Assembly: GCA_035578905.1 (NCBI GenBank)
Contig: JAQJVL010000305.1
Span: forward strand, 124,001 to 188,000
From: Stictocephala bisonia
Lineage: Eukaryota; Arthropoda; Insecta; Hemiptera; Membracidae
Reading direction: 5' to 3'
Length of the DNA stretch: 64,000 bases
Position numbers and translations under genes: made by a program. Below the pieces are notes generated by a model. The model made no database searches. It worked only from the letters and a program-made list of their open reading frames with translations, and was not told the origin of the DNA. Below are positions 11,362 to 21,664 of the stretch, piece by piece. The stretch's first letter is position 1. Every line of letters begins with the position of its first letter.

Positions 11362-14300
11362 CTCTAATCACCTGAAGGAAGTGCCAGTGGCACAGAACAT
11401 TTATGCACATTTGATTCCTTTGTGTTTTTTTTACTACTACTGTGGTGTTAGTGGACTTGTCTCATAAGGTAAGTTTAAGGTGAGCCCAGACATCATTCTA
11501 TTACTCAAAGTACATAAGTAAAATAATTGTTTATTCAACCAGGAAAATATGTTTAAATAGTGATTATATAAGAAAGCTAATTATTATTTAAATTAACAAT
11601 TATTTACAAAAATGTCCTAAAAATGTTTAACCCCTTAAAGACATTAAATAAGTATTATGAAAATATTTAAAACCAATCATGAAAGATTACTGTGTATATA
11701 AATAATTCAACACTAATATTTTAAGAGGAAAGTTTAGGAAATTTATAATAAAGTCCAAGCAATTTAGCTCAAACTGATCATTACAATAAGCGATAACTAC
11801 ATTTAATTACATAGTAATAGCAGATAAATATAGCTTTTACTATACAGAACATGTCTAGATGGGTAATATTAATATATGTTTTAAACATTATAATCACCTG
11901 AGGGAGGGGTTGTGGAGGGGCAAGGTGGATGCCACCTACTGGGATGATGTTGGGAGGAAGAGGCTCAGGGTAGAAAGCTGCTCTGTGGCCGTTTATGAAT
12001 GTTAAGGAGACATTGTTCAATAGATCCTGGAGAGGAGGCATATCTGGGAATTGCTTTCTCATCATTTCTTCCAGTGTTGGTAAAAAATTCACATAGTAAT
12101 TGTATAGATTCCTAAACACCCAAAATGAGTTGTAAAATCTTTCCCTCAGCGTCATTCTCGTTGAAAATGGATGACAGACATCTGGAATGTAAGCTACAGA
12201 TAAAGCATTCCCAGCTTCTCTGTTTAGGATGCAATATGTTTGGAATGCTTGAAGAGCAATCATAGGAGCGTTGAAAATGTGACTTAATATCATGGTAAAC
12301 TCTTGAGCAGTAAAGACTTCAGATATGATCACGTCGAATTTTTCATCTGACACTAATAGCTTTTTAATTTCTTCATCTTTAATAAACAAGTTGTACATAT
12401 CATAACCAAACTGTGAATCTTCAAAACATCTGAAGGAGGGTTGTGCAATCATTTGAACAAATAATTCGTCAACTGCAAGAAAAACATACACATAGTCGTT
12501 AAAATCAATTCATCATTGTAAAATATTGTAGATGTCATAACGTACACTTAACAAAACAACTCTGAGGAAAACAGTATGAAGTATATAATGTTAATTGTTA
12601 TGTTATACTTCAGCAGGATACAATGATTTAATCGTCAACATGTAACTGTCTTAAACAGAAAACACATTTGCATAACATTTTAAATTTAAGGCATGAAAGA
12701 ATTAGTGTACTTTACAAAATCATCATTTACATTATAATATGCCTCAGCCATATTATATAAAGTTCTTATAAAGTGTAAAATGCATTTCAGGAAGCAGAAA
12801 ATTTTTCTAGCTTATGTCCCATATTACATATAATTATAATTCAAGATTTATTATAAACACAATTTCTCAATACTAAATGAGAATGAATCAATAATTATTG
12901 GTGAAAAAATTAGCTAAATTCTCCTCAATAAAAAACAAAGTGAAAACAATAAAAACCAGAGTGATGCCACAGTCTAATTGGTATGTTATTATCAGTAACA
13001 CACGCACACACACATGAATGTTATTACATACAATAATGACACTTCCAATGCTCTACTGTGGGGCTGGCGTGCCACTAAGCGCTTCAAGTATCCAGCTACT
13101 CCACATTACCGTTGCATTGCATTTTGTCTTGCATAAAAGTAGAATAATAACAATAGTTAAAGCGCCATGACAAATTATAAACATAATATTTGACATTTAC
13201 TAATAGCATTTGTGGGTGGATGTAAACAATGCAGATATACGCACCACTGTCCTCCCGGTGCTAAGAGCGCTAGTGTCGTGCTTGTTGCCAATTAATTATA
13301 AACAGAGTGTCGCGACTGTATGACAGTTTAATATAAACTTACATTCGTTGCAAGACCCCTGTGGTAGTGATACAGCCAAGCCTTTACAGACTTCTAAGCC
13401 AGTTCACTTCAAATATCTGTTAAACAATGCACACTAGTGCACCATAAATAACTGGAGTCTTAGACAGCCCACAACGTGTACTTTCATCACTCCTCTGGAA
13501 TCTCGTTGCAGCTGCACACAAGCAATTCACAATATTTATAGTTCTTACAGGGGTTCTAAGACTCCAGTTATTTATGGTGTAGTAATTAACTTTGTAGGTC
13601 CAAGAAGGTCTGTCAGGACTACGGCCAAAATAGCAGTCGTGCTGCTATGGCAACTCTAACGGAGGGGTGGAGCGTCACTTTACCCCTACCCCACACCCCT
13701 CTGAAATGCTTAGTCATCCGATTTACTACAAAAATATATGACTCATGGAGTCAATGACACATAGCTAGCTCAGTGTACCTGAAGTCAAGCAAATAAAAAA
13801 AATTCCTTTAAAACAACTTTTTTTAGGGCTTACCTAACGGCGCGACCGATCGCAGGTTAAATCCTAAGTATCGTATGTTCAATCAGGGTCCATTAAATCA
13901 AGGGTTTACTGAATATAAAACAAATTTAGCATTTTCCCACTGAATATTTATTTTGTTTTAAAAATTGATATAACATGAAAACAGAATGAGATATGGCCAT
14001 TCAAACCCTTGCATACTATGTGAAAAGTACTCATTTTGAGGCCTTTAAACTGTAATTTTTTAAAGGTAAAGGTTTTGAAAAATTAATTTTACTTGAGGTT
14101 AAAGTTCATAATATTTCGTTTAAAATAAGTTCTTAATGGATGCAACAGAGTTATGACTATAAAATGATTCGTATGATTACGGACTATGTATCAGAGCATG
14201 GCATTTTTTGAAATTTTGGAGCACTCTTTCTTTTATTTGTTACATAGTAACTTTCCTCAAGATACCGATGATACAAAAGGAAATATCAAATATATTTATA

Positions 14301-16568
14301 TATGTACAATTATATTATATACAAATATAAAAAAATTGTGTTACATTATTATTATGTAGTATATATCACAAAATTTGTTATAATGGAACCATTATATAGA
14401 AAATCAATTATTTAACTATAATACATATGAAAATGTAAAAAATAAAACAATAATAATATTGTATAAAATTAGTAAATCTATTATTGATAAAGTTACTTCC
14501 CTATTTATAACTACACTTCATTTAGTTATTTATATTTAGCACCAATTGAGCAGGGTCAGTTTTTTTTTCAATATGCATATATAAACACTAAATTCACTAT
14601 TCAAAAACATTAATAATCTTCAGAACACATGATCAAATATGTAAAAACTGAAAATACAGTACTAATAAAAGGTAAATATACAAAGAGATATTACATTTAC
14701 ATAGAGAAGTAATACCGACATGGCGTCCGCTTGGTGGTTGCTATCGGCGTGGACACTACTAGAGAAGTCTGGGGTGTCCATGTTGGGTGGTAATCATTGT
14801 GCGGATGTTGTGTGGGGGAGATAACTGAGCATCAGGCTTGTCAATTAGCTGAAAATCAGACCAGCACTACGTGGTTCGGATTCCACGTAAAGCTGTAGGT
14901 CCCTTAGTTGCCCTGGCTGTTGGGCTATTAATAAATTGCCCTTTCTGAGGAACAGTTGAACTCAGTTAGTAACCAGACTACACTCATCTACACTCATAAA
15001 GCCATTCATATTCGCCTTAAAATACGCACAACGTTGTGTCGGCGTCTCATATGTAAGAATGTAAGAATGTAAGAAGTTTGTTCTTGGTTTGCTAATCACT
15101 TCCATGATTTGTTTTTCTTTATCTTCTACCTTATCGATAACAACACATCTTAGTAACAATCAAAATATACTATCAAATTAGATATATTTCTGTTATTCCA
15201 GTGGTGACAAATCATAACGTTACTGTCAACGTGCGTTTAGTAATAAAAAATTAAATCGTGCGCGGTGTAACTGACAAAAATAAACAAGACACTGCAAGTA
15301 GGGTTAAATACTTTTTTTTTTTCAAAAGTTAAATGAGAAGAGTATTTTGTAAGGGTGGTAACATCTCAAAGGGCGACTAATTAAATCGTATTATAATAAA
15401 AGAAAACTTTAATATGTAATTATTTCAAGATAAATATATTCTACATGTTTAGGGACGGTTTTTGTCAAAATTATAATAAAAGGGGTAATTTTTAAGGGTA
15501 AATTTTCGTAAAACGCCACAATTTAAGTTGTATAGTATTATATAATAACTATTTAACATATCTCAATACCATATACAATGGTTAAAAACATTGTTTTCCT
15601 ATATATTACAATAGGGGGTGGGTTTTCCCCCTTAAAACAAAAAGTGTAACATGCACTTATATAACTTTTGAAGTAGAGGGTAAGACGAGCTTAATTTACA
15701 TTTTTCAGAAAATTTGGTTTTTCTTGAAAACTTTCGGAGGCTTTACCTTATTTTCACCTTCAGAGACTGGACTAATGGCACAAATTATATCTTTAGATGT
15801 TCTCCTTTTTACTAAATATTAATATACATTTACTTAACTTCTAAGGTGAAATCCCTGATGCCTTATCTCTTCTACTACATTAATTTTTTTTAATTAACAG
15901 TTGCATAATCTAATATTACAAAATAATTCCTAAACCTGTACCTAAATGTATCTAGAATAATATATTTTTTTTTTAAAGTTCATTTCATACAAATAAAACT
16001 TTCAAGTAACATAGATGTTACCAGCTGATAATACTTATTTAACTTTTCAATGAACCAGTTTTTAATTATTTAAATATTGTCAAGAAGTTCATGAATAAAG
16101 AAATATATAAAAAACTACGTACATAGCATTACTAAGATGCAATACAGCTAGCTATCAAGAACAAAGAATAGTAATTTTAAGAATGAAACTGTACAAATCT
16201 ACTGTATATTTCAAGTTTTAATATTTTTCTTGTTTATAAATATGAAAGTAATTCAGCTCCTACAAATATTTACACATATAATAATTAATTTACAAATTAA
16301 ATTAAAAAGGATTTTACTTACTTTCACTTCCATTTGTAGGAATACTTTTTAGATGTATATCTGTATAGTTGTCATGTGGAGTATCTAGTGGAAACGGACT
16401 GTAGACCACAACTTGGTGTCCTGCTCTGGCAAGAGTCTTCAGGATTGGCTGAAACACTACGTGATGACTGCGCCCAAATAACGGTAGCACTGCAAGGATG
16501 CGGGCTGCATTTGTTCGATTAATGCAAATGGCAAGTATAACTACCAGGGCTAGTATTAACTTGGTCAT
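5377..16568 (-). CDS. UDP-glycosyltransferase (UGT family), five exons, complete
   Basis: A membrane-bound enzyme that would transfer a sugar from a UDP-sugar to small lipophilic acceptors in the ER lumen. Exons: 16322-16568, 11898-12472, 10099-10321, 7039-7258, 5377-5668. All junctions have GT/AG, and phases (1, 0, 1, 2) join to 518 codons, normal for insect UGTs. Residues 1-21 form a signal peptide. GRSHH (32-36) holds the likely catalytic His. Exon 2 contains the acceptor-side FDVIISE segment. WAPQQDVLAHPNC crosses the exon 3/4 join, and THGGQLSQIEA through FDQHRNA in exon 4 is the donor-binding signature. A membrane span lies at about 478-499, and the tail ends KKLK, a KKXX ER-retrieval signal. 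Introns carry MITEs, SINEs and a LINE relic. The substrate and the exact family member cannot be told. The 3.8-kb intron 1 could hide a small exon, but direct joining keeps phase. Confidence 0.93.
5885..6010 (+). repeat. 36-bp minisatellite, C-rich orientation, diverged
   Basis: About three imperfect units of the cccacccatacacgtacagtggtattgaccc type (for example actgtggtattcacccaccc and ggtggtattgactaacc). The same unit is seen in better form at 36652-36920 and 57398-57580. A G-rich, inverted stretch of the same unit follows at 6320-6410. Confidence 0.5.
6018..6090 (-). repeat. SINE 3'-tail fragment
   Basis: The block ttatttattcttatagtcaag followed by atgtgggcgaatatg matches the tail of the minus-strand SINE copies at 35535-35600 and 49121-49190. 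Only the 3' end is present, as for a truncated insertion. It sits between two oppositely oriented minisatellite stretches. Confidence 0.5.
6087..6162. repeat. 18-bp tandem repeat, about 4 copies
   Basis: Near-identical copies of gtaatactacatggtgat follow each other without spacing. The first copy grows out of the end of the SINE tail fragment, so the repeat probably expanded from that junction. Confidence 0.85.
6320..6410 (-). repeat. 36-bp minisatellite, G-rich orientation, diverged
   Basis: Two to three weak units (gagtgggtgggtgggtcaat and gtgagtgggtgggttaatac) in the opposite orientation to 5885-6010, giving an inverted arrangement about 430 bp across. Confidence 0.5.
6734..6955 (+). mobile_element. 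tRNA-derived SINE with poly-A tail
   Basis: The head resembles a tRNA with a long variable arm (Leu/Ser-like): A-box tggctgagcgg at about 6744 and B-box ggtttgaatcc at about 6800, the two internal promoter parts for RNA polymerase III. A body of about 110 bp follows, ending aaggagatcgaccttttctt and then about 25 A. A second copy lies on the minus strand at 18826-19056. This one sits between UGT exons 5 and 4. Confidence 0.8.
7039..7258 (-). CDS. UGT exon 4 (donor-binding signature)
   Basis: The exon reads HPNCVLFVTHGGQLSQIEA, then GVPVIGIPYVFDQHRNA, and ends in TVLKTPK at donor GTAAGA (7038). It contains the core of the UGT signature that binds the UDP-sugar. No stop or frameshift. Confidence 0.93.
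7440..7685. mobile_element. Short piggyBac-like MITE flanked by TTAA
   Basis: TTAA occurs at both ends (7436-7439 and 7686-7689). The ends are inverted and similar: aacacgtccaatgctgatga inward from the left, and cacgttcactgctgacatgg reading inward from the right. Inside are two near-palindromes, gacgccagttggcgtc and gacgccacttggcatc. It carries no ORF and lies in UGT intron 3. TTAA and the end layout suggest piggyBac, but no transposase is present to prove it. Confidence 0.5.
8207..8235. repeat. (TA)n microsatellite
   Basis: About 14 TA units in UGT intron 3. Confidence 0.95.
8730..9715 (+). mobile_element. LINE reverse-transcriptase relic in UGT intron 3
   Basis: Broken frames give recognisable non-LTR RT parts: GKAAGIDD with KLLKDLK (8788-8860), LKPGKEPEQAK (8875-8905), IEQAGFRPGRNCCDQVLSL (8995-9050), AAFVEFSAAYNTV (9097-9137), DGLPQGSVF (9272-9300), and a thumb/connection remnant KTPAKVRTRLLDL (9645-9685). 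Stops and frameshifts are frequent. It is in the opposite orientation to the UGT and inert. Confidence 0.75.
10099..10321 (-). CDS. UGT exon 3 (start of C-terminal domain)
   Basis: Begins DLKTFLDESLEGVIFFSLGT after acceptor tgtttaAG (10323-10322) and ends after WAPQQDVL plus one base at donor GTAATT (10098). GVIFFSLGT and IKWAPQQDVL are standard UGT C-domain landmarks. Confidence 0.92.
10722..10835 (+). mobile_element. Possible hAT-type terminal fragment
   Basis: Begins cagtggcgtagctagacctg, sharing the CAGTGGCGTA start with the complete MITE at 17860-18747. I could not find a matching inverted end nearby, so it is either a truncated copy or a chance match. Confidence 0.3.
11318..11365. repeat. 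(CT)n microsatellite
   Basis: About 23 CT units with one interruption near the end, between UGT exons 3 and 2. Confidence 0.95.
11898..12472 (-). CDS. UGT exon 2 (acceptor-binding N-terminal domain)
   Basis: The acceptor site is tttcttgcAG (AG at 12474-12473). The open frame runs from DELFVQMIAQPSF to HLAPPQPLPQ and ends in phase 0 at donor GTGATT (11897). It covers about residues 84-274, including FDVIISEVF and the GGIHLAPPQPLPQ linker that precedes the C-terminal domain in UGTs. Confidence 0.9.
13440..13579. mobile_element. 140-bp MITE with perfect 24-bp inverted ends
   Basis: 13440-13463 (caccataaataactggagtc and four more bases) is the exact reverse complement of 13556-13579. There is no coding capacity and no clear target duplication, so the superfamily is unassigned. 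It lies in UGT intron 1. Confidence 0.65.
14718..15070 (+). mobile_element. SINE copy, modular family, head type B (5'-truncated)
   Basis: Starts in the middle of the type B head (catggcgtccgcttggtggt), which matches the minus-strand copies at 38752-39165 and 49121-49552. Then come the shared blocks gctgaaaatcagaccagcac, tgttgggctattaataaatt and attcatattcgcc. It ends in a short tandem tail of about three aagaatgt units. Confidence 0.7.
16322..16568 (-). CDS. UGT exon 1 (signal peptide and catalytic His)
   Basis: Starts at the ATG at 16568, which is followed at once by a hydrophobic signal peptide (MTKLILALVVILAIC) cleaved near TNA/ARIL. It contains LPLFGRSHHVVFQPIL and ends within codon 83 at a strong donor, GTAAGT (16321-16316). 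The same exon survives in broken form at 21494-21664, which supports this start. Confidence 0.9.
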
Positions 16569-17851
16569 CTGAAATAAAACTAATTATGCATCCATATTCA
16601 CACAGTTGCTTAGAGCGAATGTCACTGATGCACCAAAATTATGTAGCGAATGTCACTGATTTATCATACCTATGATCTTAGTTTAACCAATATACAAGAA
16701 AGTTTGAAATCACAGAAAAAAAATCAATATCATTAAGAACTTAAGTTTCACCTAAATGTAGAAGAGCTTTAAAAAAGATTCGTTAGAATTCTTTTTTACG
16801 GTTCACACTTTAGTTGGCCATACTGAGAGTCCTGTGCCTGTGTCTTTCAAATGGCATTTTTGTAATACTAGCCGACCTGCTTACAGTACAATCTTAATCT
16901 AGTTCTTAATTTAATTCCTCACTCAATAACGTGTTCACTGAGAATATCCAAAATAAAATTGTTTAGTTGCCTATAATGAAATTAATAATTACTAAGTAAA
17001 TCGAAAGAAAGTTGTAAATTGAAAAATCTTAGTGATTGTGTTAATATTTACATTAAGTATTCATAAATAAAAAACTAATTTGATCAGAATATGGAGGTTT
17101 TGTGAAACTGTAATTAAGTACTCTTCTTAGTTCATTACACATTTTTAGACAGGCTCTAATTGTAATATTACTTAAAACATATGTATTCAAATCCAAAAGG
17201 TGATATTATTTTAATATTAACGACATCAACCCAAGTTTCGTCCAAGTAAACACTATATATACTGTATACAAAAAGTTAAATAATATATATCGTCCTGTTT
17301 TTCCTGATATTTATTTTAATCTTTCTAACGTAAGAGTGTTGACATACAGCAATCTCATTGTATTGTTAAAGATTCTTTGTTATATTTAAAAAAAAGTAAA
17401 AATATCTCTATTAACTCTTTCAATGCTATTCTTTTAAAATTATTCAGATTTAGCTAAATCTTCTTTATCTGTTGTCAAAACAGCATAAAGTGTTGGAGGG
17501 AGATTTTGTTTGAATTGGTGTTCACACTTTTCACAAAACCCCGTTTGAACTCATAGTTAATTTGTCACAAGTGGAAATGTTTCAATCTCCGGAACAGATT
17601 GTACATTATGTAGCTTTATAAAGGCTTTTTAAAAAGCTAAATAACATTTAAAAATGTAAAACATTGTAACTAACTGAACTTACCAATATTAAGACACGAT
17701 TGAAGCAAACTAATTATTTTCAAACTATCAAACAGACCTCCAAAAATGCGCTGTCAGCCTTATTTTTCTATTTTCCTTTTAAATGTAATTTTGTTATATC
17801 AAGATGTTGCAACTATCATTTGGTATTTTACTTTATAAATAATGTATTAAT
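16569..17851 (-). repeat. Upstream flank of UGT exon 1, present in two copies
   Basis: This segment, directly 5' of the UGT start on the minus strand, is homologous over about 1.2 kb to 21665-22690. Shared blocks include agagcgaatgtcact, gttcttaatttaatt, gagaatatccaaaataaa, accaatattaagacac and ttcaaactatcaaa. It must contain the promoter and 5' leader of the UGT, but I cannot point to a particular core promoter element. Confidence 0.75.
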
Positions 17852-17859
17852 AAACATGG

Positions 17860-18747
17860 CAGTGGCGTATATATGGGGGGGGCCGAGGGGGCCTCGGCCC
17901 CCCCCCCCCCGATATATACAAAAATAAATATTTGTTTATCCATGAATAAAAAAAATGTTCATCACATTTTTATTTGTTATTCATCGCGCATACCAGCTGC
18001 TATCGTGCTAACATTTTTCAAGCTTAAGAAGATTGAAGACTTACTTACGCAACACCACTTCAGAAAGCAGACTTAATGGGCTAGCCCTACTTTCCATCCT
18101 TACATCCATCCTACTTAGACATTAACATAAGTGATGAAGATGTTATTGCTAAATTTTCAAGCGTAAAAAGAAATGTTGACTTTGTTTTGTAGGATTTACA
18201 GTAGTCAAAAGTGTAAATATGTTATGATTTTGTTCAGAGCTGACATAATATTTAATATTACAAAATGTAAGTAAAATTTCTTTAACGTGCTAGTGTTTTT
18301 ATTTATTTTTTAGTCTTATTCTGATTTCTTTTTCCCTAAATAAATATAAAAATAAAAAGATATAAATATAACTTTAAAAATAGTTAGGGCCTATAACTCA
18401 TATCATGGGTGGGGATTGATATGTTTGAAAACTAAAACAATACACTCATCTTGGATCTTAATTTATTTTACAAACTGGAAGCTAGTCTGAATGTATTAAT
18501 ATTTCTAAACATATACAATGATATCTGTGTAATTGTGTACATTATAAACACATATCATTTTAACTTAAAACATAATATTATCCCAATTTTGTAGGAGCTA
18601 GAATAGCGTAAAATGACATCTCCATGGGTTTACTTTTTGAAAAATTTCCCGGGGGGGTACCACCGGACCCCCCGGTAATGTGTCTTGGTAATACTTGCTT
18701 AACCAAGATCCCCCCCCCCCCGAAAAAAATTTGTATATACGCCACTG
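17860..18747. mobile_element. Non-autonomous hAT element (888 bp) with 8-bp target duplication
   Basis: The ends are inverted: CAGTGGCGTATATA at the left and its reverse complement at the right. They are flanked by a perfect 8-bp duplication, aaacatgg (17852-17859 and 18748-18755). Runs of G/C lie just inside both ends. No transposase frame. The duplicated UGT flank at about 22660 has a single aagcatgg and no insert, that is, an empty site. Confidence 0.88.
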
Positions 18748-18825
18748 AAACATGGTATAGGTAACAGTACAATAAAAATGTCTAATCATAAGTAATATAA
18801 TGTAATATGTTTTATCTATTTATTT

Positions 18826-19056
18826 CTGAAAAAAGGAGAGGACAATCATCTCCTTTAAAAAACCTCACTCTACCCATTCCTCATAGAATATCTATCTGCA
18901 CAGGAACATATTCAGACAGAATAAGGGAGAGAACCCGTACAGTACAAAGTGAATATTACTAATAAAAACTTCCAAGAGAGGCCAGGATTTGAACCTGTGT
19001 TTTCTCTAACTCAGACTCAAAGTCCTGATACCTTAATCACTTGGCCATTGGCTCCC
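18826..19056 (-). mobile_element. tRNA-derived SINE, second copy
   Basis: On the minus strand the head reads tggccaagtgattaagg (A-box region) and ggttcaaatcc (B-box), then a body matching 6815-6930 (ttattagtaatattcac, ttgtactgt, gttcctgtgcagata). It ends with a hairpin-forming block, aaaggagatgattgtcctct, then ccttttttc. It is diverged from the 6.7-kb copy but clearly the same family. Confidence 0.72.
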
Positions 19057-19689
19057 AAATTTATTTTTGTTTAATATTAAGGTCACTTGGGGTAATTGGG
19101 CCACCTTTTTTTTCAAAACAGTGTCTGTTTTCGACAAAACATATTGTAGTGTGTGTTGTAGTATCAACTTTTGGGTGTTTTTTTTTTTTAATTTGGAGGG
19201 TGTAAGCAATCAACAACACATGAAATAGTGAAAATTGGCCTGTGCAATACTTTGTAATTACAACAATTTAAAAATTTTTTTTTTTGAGGGGGTGGCCCAG
19301 TTACCCCAAGAAAGCGGGGTCACTGGACCACTCTCATCTATTTGATGTTGTTTTACGTTTATCCGTGAAAGGGGCATCTGGCCCACTTTGTATATTAATG
19401 TACCATTTAAATAAAAATTGATTTTTCCCAAATAATTTGCAAGTTTGCTGTAGCCCACATTGTAAATAAACCGACATGACGCAGCGGAAGACGCTGCTTA
19501 TGAAAATCCTGACTGAAAGGGAAAGGAGGCAGTAAACTGTTACAAATTACTTCAAAAACAGTTTTTATTCTCGAAATTTAAATCTAATTACAAGAAATAA
19601 GTTATAAAAAAATTTGTAAGAGAGAAAAGAAAGAAAAGTTAACAACACAAACGAAAAAAATGTTTTCTAGGCATTTTTGCTTGGTTTCC

Positions 19690-21460
19690 ATCTCAAAAAA
19701 TATTTGAGAGGTCTGAAAGATCAGTAGAGAAAGTGATCATGTTTTTAAAACGAGTGGTGCTCATATCAATTGGACGAGATAATTTGCGCACTATATCCGA
19801 GCACTTGATGAAAAAAGAACCTTCATCTGTCGCAAAAAATTTCATCGTTTGATTATGGCGCTTTAGGTAAGTACCCATAAAACCACCTGCTTCAACTGAT
19901 TCAATTTTGGCAGCATAGAGCCTGAAAGATTTAGGAGTTTTCCCAAAAACTCGCACAATACAGTAGTCCCCTGGAGAGATTTTGGAACCATCATCTTCCT
20001 CCTCTTCAGAAAAATTCATCTCAAAACTTTCATCCATCGCTGGGATTGACCCAGAATCTTCACTGTCACTGCTTGGTATTGGAAGAGCACTTTTTTTTCT
20101 CGAAGATTTTTGAACTTTGTTTTCTTTTTTTATTTTCTTTTCTTTTTCTTTCTCCTGCTTCTTTTTTTCTTTTTCTGCCTTTTCATCATGTTGCTTTTCT
20201 TTCATTTGGAGAAATTCTTGAGTGGTGATAATTTCAGCATCAGTGACAACCCTTTTACGTTTTTTCCCTGTTGCTGATGGAGATGGCTTGTTTATCACAA
20301 ACTCCAAAAGTAGTTCCTCAAAGCTTTTTCGCTGTTCTCCCTGATGAGGTTGGCTGGTTGATGGGTAAATTTCAGGAACATTGGTGTCAGGTTGATTATT
20401 TTGTGTCAATTGCTGTCCATTCTGGTGATCCATGCTGGTTGACACGAAGCTTCTAGGTTCATTATTTTCAGCCAATTTCTGCCCACTATGAGGAACCTGG
20501 CAGGTTGATGGAGAACTTCCACTAAAACTGGTTTCAGGTTCATTATTTTCCGTCAGTTCCTTTACATTCTGATAAATTTCGTTGGTTGATGTAAAACTTC
20601 CAGGTTCATTGTTTTGTGCAAGTTGCTGCCCATTCTCATGCTCAGTCATCGTTGATGGATTACTTCCATGTATGGTTTGAGATTCATTGATTTGAACCAC
20701 ACCCATTTGGGCTGCATTCTGCTCCGCTCTGTACTGTTGCAAGTGACCTGGCTTAAAAACCGTTACATTAATTTTTTCTCGATTGGGTCCTTTCATTTCA
20801 GGATCATATATCCCAGTAGCTGAAAACCCCGAGATTAAGTTTTGTTTCTGATGGTTATCTTGCACAATTTTATTAATAATCGAAACAAATTCAGCTTTCG
20901 GTATCTTTTTTCGAGGATTTTGACGTTGCCATGCACACAGCTCCTTATCCCAATTTGTTTTTATGGATTTAAACACCCCCACGTCTAATGGCTGAAGGAT
21001 ATGGGTAGTGTGGGGAGGAAGTTTCATTATTGTCACATTATGTTGTTGAGCCAGTTTTATTAAATCCACAGAAACGTGGCTGACGTGGCCATCATAGATT
21101 AACAGAACTGGCCGTTGCTCACCAATGTTGGGAATAAAAATTTTCCTAAACCATGACAGAAATAAAGCTGAATCCATCCATCCTCTTTCCGAGACTGATA
21201 TTGCAGTCTTTGTAACCTCTTCCCCTATCCAATTTTCCATTACAAATTTCCCTCTAAATACGCAAAGGGAAGGAAGCATTGTGCCATCCGCTGCACCACA
21301 CATTAGCACTGTGGTGTTTTTCTCTGCCAGAAGAAGAGGTTTTCCTTTGACTTTTACTCCCAACTAAAGAAAACCACTTTTGTTTTTGATGGATCGTGGA
21401 AAAAAGCAGTTTCGTCTCGCAGTTGTATATCTGCCCTGGTTTTCCCATCAAATTTAATTC
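19690..21460 (-). mobile_element. pogo/Tigger-like DNA transposon, 5'-truncated transposase
   Basis: The frame 19693-21363 encodes 556 residues of a DDE_1-type transposase: VLLIYDGHVSHVS (second catalytic Asp), LPPHTTHILQPLDVGVF (third Asp), then the FSATGIYDPE region. The first Asp block (CDETAFFHD, about 21390-21418) is in another frame, so a frameshift near 21365-21375 separates it. The N-terminal DNA-binding part is absent, and UGT relic sequence starts near 21490. The C-terminal half holds four or five imperfect NNEP-centred repeats, a Lys/Glu-rich coiled coil, an acidic serine patch and a C-terminal GDYCIVRVFG domain. It is a dead copy with a long surviving frame. Confidence 0.85.
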
Positions 21461-21493
21461 AGTTCATTGTCTATACTTAGCAAATCACATTAC

Positions 21494-21664
21494 TATTTAA
21501 ATTGGATACCAGTGGAGAAGTTGTGTCCAGCTCTTGGTGTCCATGCTTGGAAGATCTTCATTGGTGACATACAGTGATATTGGCAAATATACGTAGCAAC
21601 CAAGATTGCGGCGCATTTGTTCATTAATCAATCAGTATAATAGGGTATATTAACGGCCATTAAT
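21494..21664 (-). pseudogene. UGT exon-1 relic
   Basis: Read on the minus strand from the ATG at 21664, this aligns with UGT exon 1 (16568 downward): aacaaatgc with gcccgcatcc-like text, tgctacgtatatttg against tgctaccgttatttg, ggacaccaag in both, and ttctccactggtatcc against gtttccactagatactcc. Several small deletions destroy the frame and the GRSHH motif. Exons 2-5 of this copy are gone; a Tigger-like element and other repeats occupy the space. It is the remnant of a tandem UGT duplicate. Confidence 0.8.

Noticed and set aside
12473..16321. An extra UGT exon inside intron 1
   Set aside because: I found no frame with UGT landmarks there, and direct joining of exons 1 and 2 keeps phase and gives the usual total length.
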